The notes: generated from the letters alone by a model not told the origin. 64,000 nucleotides of DNA from Agriotes lineatus (GCA_940337035.1 CALNHX010003604.1:81755-145754), one strand, 5' to 3'. Numbered from the stretch's first letter, positions 21,228 to 34,600 are shown. Program-made: numbers and translations.

Positions 21228-22754
21228 CTAAGGTTTCTCGCCGGTATGTGTCCTTATATGACAAACTAATTCCCGTTTTTGTGCTGCTTTATAATGACAT
21301 ATTGAACACGAATATGGTTTCTCTCCTGTATGAGTTCTCATATGCCCAACTACACTACTTCTGTCTGCGGCTTTGTATGTGCAAATGGAACAAGAATACG
21401 GTTTTTCTCCTGTATGAGTTCTCATATGCCCAACTACACTACTTCTTTCTGCGGCTTTGTATGTGCAAATGGAACAAGAATACGGTTTTTCTCCTGTATG
21501 TGTTCTCATATGCCTAACTACACTATGGTGATCTGCAGCTTCATAATTGCAAACAGAACATGAATATGGTTTTTTTCCTGCATGTCTTCTCATATGTCTA
21601 ATAACACTATGTTTCTCTCCTGCTTTAAAATCACAAATAGAACACGAATAAGGTTTTTCACCTGTATGTGTCCTCATGTGGATAACTAAGTTTCCTTTTT
21701 TTGCGGTTTTAAATTTACAAACAACGCATGAATACGGTTTTACTCCTGTATGCGTCTTCATATGGTCCACTATAGTAGATTTCAGTGCTGCTTTATAATC
21801 ACAAATAGAGCATGCATACGGTTTTTCTCCTGTATGTGTCCTCATGTGTATAGCCAAAGCAGATTTTCTTAATGCTGTAAACCCACAAACGGAACAGGAA
21901 TAAGGTTTTTCTCCTGTATGCATCTTCACATTATGACTTACTAAAGTACTTTTTTTTGCAGCTTTATACTCGCAAATTGAACATGCATAAGGTTTTTTAA
22001 AAGTGTGTGTCCTCAAGTGTTTAACTAAACTGTGTTTCTCTATTGCTGTATACCCACAAGTAGAACATGAATAAAGTTTTACTTCTGCATGCTTCTTCAT
22101 ATGGCTTACTAAATAATATTTATGTGCCGATTTATACTTGCAAAATGAACATGCATAAGGTTTTTCTCCTGTATGTGTCCTTAAATGTTTAACTAAATTA
22201 CCTCTTTCCGCAACTTTAAATGTGCAAATGGAACAAGAATAAGGTCTTTCACCTGTATGCGTCTTCATATGTCTAACTAAACTATCTTTTCGTGCCGTTT
22301 TAAACTCACAAACAGAACAAGGATAAGATTTGTCGCCTGTATGCATCTTCATATGTTTAACTAAACTGTCTCTTCGTGCTGTTCTAAACTCGCAAACAGA
22401 ACAAGGATAAGATTTGTCGCCTGTATGCATCTTCATATGTTTAACTAAACTGTCTCTTCGTGCTGTTTTAAACTCGCAAACAGAACACGAATGAAGTTTT
22501 TCACTTGAATGAGTCTTCAAATGTTTAACTAAGTTACCTTTCCGTGCAGTTTTATATTCACAAATGGAACAGGAGTAAGATTGTTCCGAATGAGTCATGT
22601 GTTCCAAGAAATTACGCTCGTCTTCTGCTTTATATTTACAGACCTTGCAAACAAACTGCTCTTCTAAGACACTTGTTTCTGCTGCACACATACCGGGTAA
22701 TTCATCTTTTATATGAAGTTCCTCCTTTTTAATATTCAATCCGTGATCAGCCAT
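21228..22754 (-). CDS. C2H2 zinc-finger protein, 17 tandem fingers
   Basis: The 508-codon single-exon frame starts MADHGLNIKKEE and has a short acidic/lysine N-terminus of about 30 residues with no known repressor domain. It is followed by 17 tandem C2H2 fingers in 28-residue units with TGEKPY-type linkers. The first finger (CKVC...HMTH) is slightly irregular. This is the architecture of a nuclear sequence-specific DNA-binding regulator; the target is unknown. Fingers 3/4 and 15/16 are near-identical at the DNA level in adjacent 84-bp units. The frame stops at TAG 21228-21230, directly after a GEKP linker, yet one more perfect finger follows in frame (see next entry). Upstream, a probable splice acceptor (TTTTGTTTTTAG) ends at 22928 and a 23-codon upstream ORF lies at 22888-22820. 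Confidence 0.9.
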   Translation of the reverse strand: MADHGLNIKKEELHIKDELPGMCAAETSVLEEQFVCKVCKYKAEDERNFLEHMTHSEQSYSCSICEYKTARKGNLVKHLKTHSSEKLHSCSVCEFKTARRDSLVKHMKMHTGDKSYPCSVCEFRTARRDSLVKHMKMHTGDKSYPCSVCEFKTARKDSLVRHMKTHTGERPYSCSICTFKVAERGNLVKHLRTHTGEKPYACSFCKYKSAHKYYLVSHMKKHAEVKLYSCSTCGYTAIEKHSLVKHLRTHTFKKPYACSICEYKAAKKSTLVSHNVKMHTGEKPYSCSVCGFTALRKSALAIHMRTHTGEKPYACSICDYKAALKSTIVDHMKTHTGVKPYSCVVCKFKTAKKGNLVIHMRTHTGEKPYSCSICDFKAGEKHSVIRHMRRHAGKKPYSCSVCNYEAADHHSVVRHMRTHTGEKPYSCSICTYKAAERSSVVGHMRTHTGEKPYSCSICTYKAADRSSVVGHMRTHTGEKPYSCSICHYKAAQKRELVCHIRTHTGEKP

Positions 22755-22927
22755 GTTGTTAATAGTGCCTTGGATGATCTCTCGTATATGTAAATTTGGT
22801 ACTACTTCTCTTTCATATTTTAATCATTTGTGTAATTGCTGGTCATTGTATGAGGCAAATTATGATCAAATCCATGTGTGATATCCATTGTAACAGAAAT
22901 GAAGAGTTCGTATTTATTAAATGTTGT

Positions 22928-23590
22928 CTAAAAACAAAACACAAAATGAACTTTAGTTAGGTTCTTGTTTGATTCTTTTTAAAATATTAAAAATTGGCTA
23001 CACTGAGGTCTAATATTTTTACTTACAGGAAATTAAAAGTAATTATTCAGAGAATGGGCTCTCATCAAACATAATGTTGAATTCAAAAAACAATAACTAA
23101 TGTTAAATTTCTACACAAACCACCACTATTAACAGTCGAATAGGTCAAATGTAATTAAAGAGAACTACTCTAATCTACAGGGTCTCGCAATAGAATTATC
23201 CATAACTTGGAAGTTTTAGCAACTATTTTATTCAAATGACTTTCGACAGACACATATTTTTAACTGTTTATCTAGAAAATAAGAGTTAACATTAAAATTA
23301 AGAACAACAATTGTAACAGTTTTGGTTTGTTATGTGTGTACTGAAGTGTACTGAAGTCACAACTCATATCGCTATCTTTCGATGAAGCTGACCATCACAA
23401 CTCTAACTCAACAATAGCAAAAGTTAATCATCACGACACTCTCTAGTAAAATTATAATTTTGTTTCTTAACTTAAACGTTAATTTCCAGGTTTCGAACAC
23501 TCGGTTAAAAATTCAACACGAATTTATCGCAAAAACGACATTACACTGTTCAGAGTACGATTCAATGGTTTAATTTTATTTTTATTTCCA
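22928..23590. other. upstream flank of the zinc-finger gene
   Basis: Probable intron or promoter region of the minus-strand zinc-finger gene. No further coding exon is recognisable. Confidence 0.35.
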
Positions 23591-24165
23591 TTTCATGTAG
23601 CTTATCATTTGAAAGTTAAGAAATCACTTGCAGCAGACAGTTTCGCCATTGATCGCACCGAAATAAGTAAAGCTATTGAAAAACTGGTTAAATCACTGCA
23701 AAAACAACAAAATCAAGCCATAAACTCATGTCTAGAAGAACTAATAGCAGCGAAAGCTGCAGAATACTTGTTTGGAAAGCAATATGTAAGCCCAAGCGAC
23801 GACCACAGAATATTCAACCAATTCGAGTGGGAGAGAGAGAATAGCCAAGAACGAATAAAGAAAAATAGGATATCTTTGCAAACCAACTAAAAATTATTTC
23901 AACAGAACTCAGAGAAATACCACCATATTCTAGAAATTTCGGAACAACCGGAGCTGCCAATCCAGAAGTTTAGAATAAAGTGAGTACAAGAGTCATAGAT
24001 AAAAACATAAATGCAAAGAAAGCTCCGGGGTGGGACCTTATAACAGGCCGATTCTTAAAAGAATTCCCAAAAGCAATAAGATTGGTAACAATGATGTACA
24101 ACGCAGCAATAAGAGTGGAATACTTCCATGGCAATGGCAAGTGGCTCAGATAATTCCAACATTAG
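23590..24165 (+). pseudogene. jockey-clade LINE fragment, linker and first RT motifs
   Basis: The frame at 23609-23890 encodes an ISKAIEKLVKSLQKQQNQAI stretch, as in the linker between endonuclease and RT of jockey ORF2. After frameshifts it continues with NINAKKAPGWDLITGRFLKE near 24005-24065 and FPWQWQVAQIIPTLD near 24125-24165, the first RT motifs. The fragment ends abruptly at the start of minus-strand gypsy sequence. It is degenerate and without visible target duplications. Confidence 0.75.
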
Positions 24166-24960
24166 ATCTGGTTCCAATTTCATATTGATGAATGGTATCC
24201 AAAAACTAGTGATGCAAAAATCCTTCGATTGCATTGTTAATGAGCGGAAGTCCTTCGTCTTTTTCGAGCATGAACCAAATGTCCATCGGTTTTTATTATA
24301 GGCACACGAGGGCTACCCCCATTCGATATGATCCACAGGTGTAGTGACCCCTGCTTTAGTTAGTCGATCAAGTTCAGCGTCTACTTTGGGTTCATTGAAA
24401 TTGGCAAAGGTCGCTGCTTGAAAAAACCGGTGAAACTTCCTCTTTTAAATTGATTTTTATTTTGGTAACCTTGCATTCTCCCAACTTGCCATCAAAATAA
24501 TCTTATTTTTATTTATTAATAAAGTATTATTATTTTCTTGTAAGCTGTATATCTTGTTAGAATTTAAAGTTACATTAAACTTCTTTCAAAAATCTCTACC
24601 CAAAAGTGGTGGTCCCCCGTTCTCTATAATTTGAAATGTCATTTCATTAGTTTGGTTATTGTATAGCATTACACAATTAAATTGACCTATCGGTTTAATG
24701 CCATCTCCTGTATAACCTTTCAAAATTACATTTGATTTTTCTAATTTAAACTTATCAAATTTTGAATCATAGAAAGATTTCGACATTACTGATAAACCTG
24801 CGCATATGATAGCCAATTTTGTCTATTGTAACTACAGCTATTATAGGTTCATTAACATTATTACTTAAATTAAATATCGGCATCTCTTTAATCTCCTCCT
24901 CAACTTCCAAAAAATTGTGACGAGATTTGTTTGCCTTTTGCACAATCATAGAAATCATCA
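24165..24960 (-). pseudogene. Ty3/gypsy-type LTR retrotransposon pol fragment (protease, start of RT)
   Basis: The minus strand carries an aspartic-protease region (about 24830-24590) with SVMSKSFYDSKFDKF, VILKGYTGDGIKPIGQF and GGPPLLGRDF, the C-terminal half of a retropepsin. The catalytic Asp-Thr-Gly expected just upstream is not readable: the two overlapping frames give IGYHMRRF and AIICAGLSV there, so the active site is lost. Further along, near 24420-24270, is ELDRLTKAGVTTPVDHIEWG, the N-terminal end of a gypsy RT. No LTR, primer site or envelope gene is visible. It is a dead internal fragment. Confidence 0.8.
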
Positions 24961-27339
24961 TTCAAATCCATGCCGGTCGCAACAGATCCATTTTTAATAT
25001 CAACTTATATCTCGATAATGTTTCTATACAAGTTATAAACACGTTTTCCAAAGTAAAGGTCTTGCTGATATAACTTTGGATAGCCACTGTAGGAACTATG
25101 TGTACATTCTGGTATATCAGAAAATTTGCTGCAGTGTGGGAGATGCTCTTCTGCCCTGGGCTTACACGGTGGGATTTCGTATGGTTAAAAAACCTATTAA
25201 AAAATATGAATAAATGTAACCCTAGAATAAGTTTCTATCTTAGAGGAATTATATGCTCTTCCTGTAACGATATCACTGTCTTTCTAGTGATTGAAAACGT
25301 GCACTAAATATTTAATACAAAAAATAATAAGAAAACTAAAAGAGTAAGAAAATTCAAAACAAGCGAGGGAGTATATTTACCCCGCTGAACAGAATTGCCT
25401 GGAGGCTGGATCAGGTTTCCGTTACTTTGCACTGGTTCTTGTCTCTAAAGGTTTTGAGCATAAAAAGTGAGACTACACCTTTGTTTTAAGACAATGTAGT
25501 CAATGTCACTGAAAGGGACGTTAATTAGGCTACCCTGAAACGCAGCCTCACGTTTCATAAGTTTATGGCTTGGAAGGGTAGCATCGATGTAGATGAATCA
25601 AACTATATTAGTCGATTGATGTATTACAAAAATAAACGGTCTATATATACAAACATAATTGCTTAGTTATTCAAAGTACAAAGTATATTTAGTGTGGCGA
25701 TATAACATTTCATAACATATGTCAGCATTAACCCAGTATTATTTCCGCTTTATCTGCAAGTATATTACACTGAACACTGGGTTCTAGGTCGTATCGTAGC
25801 GTAATATGCTTACTGGCAATTGCGGCATTTAAACTTGCTGCTTATGAAATCAGAATTGCATTTTAAAACTTATGACTGGATTTCGTAAATTTTGAAATTG
25901 AAATTTATGTCTGTTTAATCCAAGATTAAACACCCGCTGCAAACCCACCCAACAGAATCACACGACTATTGACCTCTAATTTGTTTTAAATGGAACAGTT
26001 AGGAAGATGTTGAGGCCAATCGATGCTATCTGGAATGTTTTCGTGTTCTAAGCATCTAAGGTATGCCTAAGTTTGGGCACTAGTTTGGACTACCTCTGAA
26101 AGGAGTAAATCCTCCAAGCTTCGAAGATAACTCATTGGAATAGATCCAGCAAAATTTCTTCCAATCTTCCATAGCAATTGCTTGTTAACAGTTGAAAGCT
26201 CTAACAATTAATAACACCAAATTAAACCACTGACCCTCATAACACTCTTCAAAGCAAGCAAATTGTATATACCCAAAAATGGTCCTGTAACCATTGCGCT
26301 TAACGGGGCTCTCTGTCTAAACTACGGCTGTAGGGAGTGGGTTAACACTAAACTAAATATAACTAAATACAGGTGCCACCAATTTAAATAATCAACAATT
26401 CGGAAATCTAAGGAAAGTTCTCTGATATGGGTATTGTAAACTTGCAATGAAAATGAAATCTCAATAGTTCTTACCTCTATGAAATGCAAAGAAACTGATA
26501 CGTAATACTCTGCTAAGGCAAAAACATAAATGCGGCACAATTAAATTAAGATATATATTATTAGTTTATATACAGGTTTTGAATGCAAGAGAGACAGTAC
26601 TTCGTATTGATATATCTATATACCACTATGGTCTATGCCCTATCGGCTATTTTAATATTATTAACTTTCTTCAAATAAATGACTCTATCTCATATGGATC
26701 GGGTTTCTACATCCTAGCAAGTATTATCTTAATTTAGTATAAATTACTGAAATATATGATTTGCTATCAACTTAAATGTCGTGGTGTACTTTTAACAAAT
26801 TAACTGTAAAAGCTTTGACCAAGGCCTATGTAACCACTGGGACCGCTACTATACTCAATATTTTAACTAATGGGAACCAAATTCAAATATGGTGATCCAA
26901 CCCCACAATTTCGCAAAACAAGTTCGCTTTTCTTCTACAGATTATCAGTGATGACGTAAGTAAAGCGTTGCCTTCATATTGCTTTTCCAACGAAAACTAG
27001 GGTTTAACTCGAGCCCTCAGCAAGTCCCACGCTGCCAGCGCCCTTCTTTCTCTGTTGTCCTGCAAACACAAACCGCTGATGACTTACAGAACGACTCCTG
27101 TAACTTGACCAATTCAGCCGTTGTCTCACACGTAGGGCTTTAACTGCTCATAGGGATCCAATCACACTGCTCAAACCTCGTACACAATCTCGGAAAAACC
27201 AGCTACCACTCGATGCACAAATGAAACACTTTCTATAAAGCTCTGCAGAGGTGTTACGAATTACTGTAACCTATTACAGTGTACCCAAATGATATAAAAT
27301 TAATTTCAAACACACTGAATTGGAAAAAAGACATTATTT
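24961..27339. other. AT-rich intergenic, no gene recognised
   Basis: Short open frames here lack recognisable domains. No RNA gene or paired terminal repeat was identified. Confidence 0.4.
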
Positions 27340-27543
27340 ATGGAAGCCAAAATTAACAGCACTTCACAGCTTCGCTTTCTTTCTTTTATTGTTTGTCTTC
27401 GATCTTCGTTTCTAACTGCCACATACGGTTGATATTCTTCATCTGTTTTGGTGCTTCGATATTTTAGATATGTCTTTTTCTTATCTGCTGCAAGAAGCTC
27501 AACTGCCCCAGTAAACCGTGCGCCCGTGACGTCAGGTCAATAA
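27340..27543 (-). pseudogene. RTE-like LINE linker fragment
   Basis: A minus-strand frame reads RFTGAVELLAADKKKTYLKY, then STKTDEEYQPYVAVRNEDRR. This resembles the lysine-rich linker between endonuclease and RT in RTE-type proteins ('K..Y..Y..T.....Y...R...R'). It is short, and no adjoining RT motif is visible, so the call rests on this pattern alone. Confidence 0.4.
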
Positions 27544-27849
27544 GATCAGTTATAGCTGTTGCTGCAAAGTGTATACACATTTTAGTAGGTATTTATTGAA
27601 ATCAACAATTATAATTAAGCTTTGTTCAATATACAACTCACTTAGTGCCTACGTTAATTTTTTGTGGAGTGCATGTAGGTTAGCTACAATTAGTTTTGTA
27701 CAGACAAACACGTGAATGACGTAAATACCGTCACAAATCGTTGTGAATTCAATGCATGGTCATCGCACTTGCTAGCGTTTGAGAACAGTGGTCGCCGATA
27801 AGTCACTGCAGAACGTAAAACCAGCTTATTACAATTAATTATGTACCAC

Positions 27850-28500
27850 ATTTATGCAAGTGTTTGTATTCAAATACCTAGGGACATATATCAGCAACAA
27901 CGGGAAGATAGGTGACGAAATAAATGAGCGTGCAGCCGTTGTAGGACGAACTTTCAACGGTATAAAATCCACCTTTCTGAGAAAAGTGGAAATACCGAAA
28001 GAAACCAAAGTGAAAGTTGTGAAAAAAGTAGTGTATCCAGCTCTAGTTTACCGAAGGAGATCGTGAGTGTTCATAGATAAACCACAAAATAGACTGACGA
28101 GCACAGAAAAAAACAAGAGAAGAAAGAATTAGGAACACAAAATATAGAAAGCAGTTAGGCGTAAAGGCAGTGAATGAAGTGATATAAGAAAGACAATTAG
28201 GATGGCTAGGATACGTGTATAAAATGGATGAAGACCGACCGGTAAAACAGACTCTTGATGCAAGACCGGGAGGAAGGAACAGAGTGGGAAGACGGAGAAG
28301 GATGTGCACAGAAGATGTGCAGAGAAGAGAAAGGCAGAGAAACAGAGGGGGTTAAAATGGAACACGAAACAAAAAGCCCAAGACAGAAAAGAATGGAAAA
28401 AGTGGTACAGAAGAACTCCAACCAATGAAGAGTGACAACCAATTGACGCAAAGCCTTACACCTTACGCTACCTGGGTGTCGCGGGCAACTATAAGAACCC
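27850..28500 (+). pseudogene. 5'-truncated RTE-like LINE, C-terminal portion
   Basis: The frame 27854-28066 starts within RT at FKYLGTYISNNGKIGDEINE and continues FLRKVEIPKETKVKVVKK and VVYPALVY. After a frameshift come FIDKPQNRL near 28072-28100, RKQLGVKAVNEVI near 28150-28190 and LGWLGYVYKMDEDRPVKQTL near 28200-28255, then GGRNRVGRRRRM. These are the successive C-terminal blocks of RTE-type proteins. The 3' end near 28470-28500 has a CRGQL-like coding tail. Truncation and several stops make it inactive. Confidence 0.75.
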
Positions 28501-31500
28501 TAATAAGGTGTAAAGTTTCTCGAAGTATGAAGCTTTACGTAAATAATGGATTACTGTTATACCAAGGATAGACTTCACTCTAATGAAGCACACCAAAGTA
28601 TGCAAATTACATTTTCTTAAAAAATATATTATATGGACTACAACCGAGAAAGATTCAAGAACTGGAAAACGTGTAACCACGACAATAGACTAACCTACAC
28701 TACAACCAGATGTAATACCGACCCACTTCTCCAATTGTCCAAAATATTTCTCAAAACCTGCAACAAGTCGTAAAAGTAGGGACGAGAAGCTAATGTCAAT
28801 TGAACGGCAAAATTTTGTTAAAGCATTCGAACTAAGCACTAAAGAATTTTTAGCACATCAAAACTCCATATATGTTTTCAAAATTATGACAAGCTTCTAT
28901 CCTAAATTCACTACAAATATCAGAAGGTTGGTTCAAAATTATTGAGAAAGAAAAAGTTACCACATTTAAATTAACATTTCATACTTCAGGGCCTGTAGTA
29001 ACTTACTATGTTGTTATAAATAATAATTTACAAGTTACAGCAATTATATAGCAAAAATAGCCTTGCCATTTCATAACTTAAAAACACCTTTCATTTCAAA
29101 TACCATAAACCATAAACGTGCAGACTAATACTGATGCCAAAAAATTAGTTTTAAAGCATGACCATAAACATTATTGGTAGGTTAATTAATGATAAGACAT
29201 AGACTTCTCTCTATCTTCTATTGATAGACAATTAAAATTATGTGCCACGTACAATAATTAAGGAAATATGGGTAGAAAACTACCTAACAAATAAATAAAC
29301 CATATTTCGAGTTTTATATTTAGTAAGTAGTGTAATGATCGCCCCCACAAATATTATGTAAAAATAATAATAATATGAATAAATAGGGACGAACCACACA
29401 ATTTATAAATTAAATGGTTTTAAAAGTAGAATTCTGTCAATCTCAGGGTTTATCAAAAAATATGACATAATTATTTATTAAATAAATGGTTTATTGCTCC
29501 TATGTATTTTATTCATTTCCAATTAATTAAAGTAAAGCTCCGGTATAGCATGAAATAGAACTCTCATCTAGGGGTAAGCTTACCAACTTGCATTTAAAAT
29601 TCTTTTGTTTATGACAAATCCACTAGCAGGGCAATTGCTTAAATTCGTTTCTGACAACTTTAACCTTCAAGTTGACTATAACCACTAGGATGATCTGCAC
29701 GTATAAAATTTTTGCGTAATTTGAATTCCAAAACACCAAAAATTGCAAAATCACATCAGGTAAATATTATGCAAATTATGTGACGTAATTTCCGGCTAAA
29801 CTGGTTTGTTTCAGTGACGCAAACCGACGCTCTGATTTGCTGTTGTTCTATTTCCAGCATAAACAGTCGAAATCTTTAGTCCAAATCGCAAAATAGAAAG
29901 ACGTCACGTCGATTAAAAATCTCTGAAAAACTTCTGGAAACTGGGGCTTGGTGCTACACCTCGTAGACAGTCTAATCTTGATGAAGCCCAAACCTAGTGG
30001 GCTTACTCCAACTGCTTTCTGTGAATTTTTACCTTTGAAAGTGGTGCTCCTATGCTGGCTCGAGCAATGAAGATACGCCACGGTTCCTATCAACTTAATG
30101 CTGGCGTCTGAGCTCTCCTTCCTACTTGTAGGGCTTACTAAAGGGCTCATCCACACTTAGTAAAAAGGTTCTGGCTGGCAGATGTCTCAAACTGCCCGAA
30201 ATCTTGTCCAAATTTGGCCTCGCTACAGGACGCACCTGGTGAAATTTTGCTGGGCTGATCCCTGTTCACTGGAAAGTTTTATCACAACGAAAATTACTCT
30301 CATAGATGCTCTACACACTGGTGAATATGAACAACACTTTTTGGCTGATACAAATAACTTTTTTATTAATAATTTTACACCAAAACTGGGAGCACCTCTT
30401 TCACACAACCTAAAAGTTACAAGCGTGTTTTCGATATTAAACAGTTGATTGTCTCGTTACCTAATGTTTACGATTTACATTTGTTTTTATGAAAATAAGG
30501 TCCGATATAAAGTTTTTACTTAAAAACTAAAGTTTTGATATACTGTCTTGGGAACTAAACTGTTTTTCTCTTGGAAATTGTCCGACGTTTTACACTTTAA
30601 ATCTCTGCTTTTTAATCGCTTCATTTTTAAATGCACTGTTTCACATGTTTATTTTAGCACTGCACGATGTCTGTTTTCTTTGATAGGTAGCCTAATTGCT
30701 CTTTGCAATCTTTACGTCCTCGTACTGGTTTGCACTGTTCCTTTACCCTTCAGTTGTCTTGTCGTTTGCTGTTGATACAAACTTTTACTCATAATGCTCA
30801 TATAATTTTTGTAACTACACAAACCATCTCTGTATTATTAAAATTCATATCATTGTATTGATTTCACCCAAACCTGTCAGCTACATAAATCAAGCTGCGT
30901 TTGCCACAACTAGCATCAAACCTGGACTGAAACGCTGAACGAAACCCTTCTGAATCCTGCCCTATTTAATGCCAGCCTTTCTCACTCAAATTATAATTAC
31001 TGCTACTCATCTCAAGTGCATTTATTAGTGTAAAATGACTGACTTTCTTGCAATAAATAAATTTTGAAATTATTTATTTCTGTGTTAGTTAGGTAATCAG
31101 AATTGCTGTGGGTAGTAAACCATTGCAGTAGATTAAATGTAATTTATTAAATTATCGTCAGAGCAGTGTACACCACAAATATTTAGTCTGATAGATATAT
31201 TAAATATTTATTAACAATAAAATGTGAATTTATAAGTATTTTAGAAGATTATTAAGTCAAAATGTTATTAATTAAGCATGATTTTTGATAAATAAAAATA
31301 ATTTTGTCGTAAACATACTTTAACATTAAAATTGAAATTTTTAGTTATACGTTTTGCTAGAGTTGGTAGCTTTTTCAGTAATTTAATACCATTATAAGTA
31401 TAGCAATTATTACAAATCTGAAAAAGGGGAATTAGATTAGCGAACATAATGGTTTTCCTTTGCATACTTACAATAATGAGTAGTTAAGTTATCGAATAGG

Positions 31501-31600
31501 TACGTTAATGACATTTTTTTTAAATTTAATATTAAAAATTAATGAAATTTACTGGGATTATTCATGATAATCCATTATTGTAAAACAATTAAGCGGACGC
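28501..31600. other. AT-rich intergenic, no gene recognised
   Basis: A 102-codon minus-strand frame (29848-30156) and an 88-codon plus-strand frame (30182-30448) have no recognised domain. The segment 29800-30180 is richer in GC than its surroundings and may be part of a repeat, but I see no paired ends. Confidence 0.35.
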
Positions 31601-34600
31601 TTTAGCATTCTGAAAGCTGCAATGTAAAATGAAATTGATAAGAGCATTCAAGGCGGTGGTATTAACTTAAATTTTGATTTAAGTTAAATTATTGGTTTGA
31701 AATATAATAGCTAAAAATAAAATATGAATAAAGTATTTCCTTCGTGTAAATAAGATTATTTAAATTAATTTCGATAAATTGAACAGAGGTTATCAATATC
31801 AGTTCTATAGTTAATTGTATTACAGCTTTTTTGTTTTTGCTCATTTGGATTTATTATCGCCAGCCGTACGTAGTTTACCATCTTTAATAACCAGTGAGTG
31901 ACTTTTCTATAGAATTCAGATTTGAGCTTTTGTCAGTTTCAGCAGAATCTCGAAATGCTAAATGAATTTGAGGAACTCGTTTAAAATCTGGTTGACTATC
32001 TTATATTCAACCTTCACTTCGAACAATCTCAACTTTGATAATAAAATAATATAGTGCATTGTTTGATAGTCAACCTCACTTTGGAATATTTAAATATGAT
32101 AAATATACTGTTTATAGGTTGTCAATTACTCATAAACAAGATTTATCTATTATCTGTCTACATATTCCACATATCGTGGATTGTTTCAAGTTGGCAATGA
32201 CAGTCCATATAAGTTCAAAGTACATAACGAATTTGAAATTTTGAATCCAAACTAGTAGACCGTTTAAAAATATTATTAACTTGTGAGGTACTTGAATTTG
32301 AAGAGTTACTAAGTATTACTTTTATACAAAAACGTTTACTCATATATTTGTGTTGCAACAAAAATATTGTTCTCATTTGTACTAATTTTTTTATATCTTG
32401 TTATTGTGCTGATTCATGATGAATACAGAAAAACTAAAATTTTTAGTAACATTTCCCACCAGAAAAGTGAAATTTGAGTAAGTATGTAAAATTATCATTC
32501 GTTGGCGATGATACTTTCAACACTGTAGACTAATGTTGCATTAAAGTACGACCATTTTTGTTCCAGCCTTTCCTAAGACCTGTAATAAAATGTTTAAGAT
32601 TTGGTAGTAGGTAATTTAGAATTCCAAGCAAAACCCTTTTATTCCCTAATATTTCCCTAATAGTTATTGTCTGCATTATTTGCATAGCCGAAATGAAACA
32701 TATGATGCCAACTATGTGCATTATCTAAAAGTAAACGATGATATTGTTATGATACATGATGCAGTATAATAAATCATAAGAAAGAAATATTAAAAAACTA
32801 ATAAATTTGGAAGGTTACAATAATTAGATTTTGATGGGTGTAGGTACAATTTCGAATATGAATAATGAAAGTAATTGATACAATGAAAGGAGCCATTTGA
32901 TAGTGCGATATTAATTGAATTAAATAACTTAATGGTTGTAGTAAATGCTAATAAAGAACAAACCAAGGTAACGTTAGACAAATGTATTTGTTAATAATAA
33001 TCAGAATGAATATTATGTAATTGTATTATTTTAAAATATAGGAAGTGTGCACTAAGAATTGTATCTAATAGGGATAGAAATTTGTTTAAGTTAGTTACTA
33101 AAACAATTCATTAAAAAATGCATAATACATGTAATTTTGAAAGAAAGAATTTCGTTAAATAAAATTAGAAATTATGCCTTAATTTATGTAATTTGTGGTA
33201 TATACAAGTTAAAAAAGGCTATAAACTATTCTGCGTGGTGTGATAGGCGAAAAAGTCAAATGTAATTTATGGAGACATATAATCGGTGAAGAGATTATAC
33301 AAATACAGTTAATTGGAAATAAAGAAAACAGAAGATGACATTATTTGAAAATATTTGGATTTATTCATACATATAAGATATTATTGGAGGTTCTTAGGAG
33401 TAACTGATTTGATTTGGATATTTTGTGGGTGTAACAAGAGACATCGAACTATCTGCAAAAAGGGAACAAAGTTAGATTTGGAACATCATAATATAGCAAC
33501 TTACCAGGAGTTGGTTTGTGTGGCAGTAACATTCAGGAGGAACAAGGACTGGAGTTTGGGAGCTGAGGAGTTGATTTTACGGGACGAATGCAAGTTGAAA
33601 GGATTTACAGACCATCATAGGTGTTGCTGATTGGGAAGTGGGCAATAGGTATTGCGGTCTATGGACGTCAGGATCCGGTATTTGTTGGAAGTTGCTGTGA
33701 AAGTTAAAGCTGTTATCAAGGTTTGTGTAGATAAGTTGAGAGAAAGCATTTTGTATAACTGTCAATAAAAGAAAGTGATAATCTAAAGTTGATCTGGTAC
33801 TTACATAGGTGAATTGAGTAATAAATGTGGTTATGTAAGATACAATTGTCAATTACCTGGTTTGATGAATTTTTAGAAGTTAGGTTTGACGTTATGTAAT
33901 TGATAGTCAAATAATTTTAAAAATACAATTTTAAAACATCAATTAATAGAGAACTAGAGTTTGGCAAACCCACCCTGAAAATAAGAGCTCTTGATTTAAA
34001 AGCAATTATTGTTTGACATTTAAGACATTGCATTAAGTAAGGCATAGTTCAACTGGTGAGCTATTGCACAAATTTTTGGCTAGTACAACTTGGTGCATTG
34101 CAATATGTTTCATATAACTGCAACAATCATTCCCAGCGGTGCTATTCTAGCTTGTAATGTAGTGGACAGTCAGCGAGTGGTCTTTTTCCCCAAAAAATAT
34201 CTTCTGGTATAGCAGCTTAGTAACTTAAATCACTTGTAGGTCCTCTACGTCTCTGTGGCGCTTTACCCCTGACCTACACATATAGAAGAGAAAGCTCCAT
34301 ATCTTCTCTGAGGCATACTAGCTCAAGAAGAAGACTGTACACATATGATCGCAATTAAGTAGGTATGTTAATGCATCTTACAACCTCTACAAGTGTGCCC
34401 CAAAAAGTTTAACTTAGGTATATAAAATTGCTAATTAAAAAGTAGGACATGCATATAATGCTTTATTGAGCTTAATCAAATTATAATTTGTGTTTGAACA
34501 CTAAACCGAAAAAGAAAAGTGTGTATGTGTAACAATCTAAGTATTTGTATTAATGTTCTGCAAAAATTGCACGGACCTTTTCGCTATTCTAAAAGGCGAC

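Noticed and set aside
24165..24960. Endogenous retrovirus or errantivirus provirus
   Set aside because: Only protease and the first RT segment are visible; no LTR, integrase or envelope. A Ty3/gypsy internal fragment is the simpler reading.
28043..28451. Three overlapping minus-strand hydrophobic frames
   Set aside because: Antisense to the A/G-rich C-terminal region of the RTE fragment; the apparent leucine/phenylalanine richness is a composition effect.
29848..30448. Two adjoining frames as host genes
   Set aside because: No recognisable domain, no splice signals that join frames, and no conserved motif; left as unannotated sequence.
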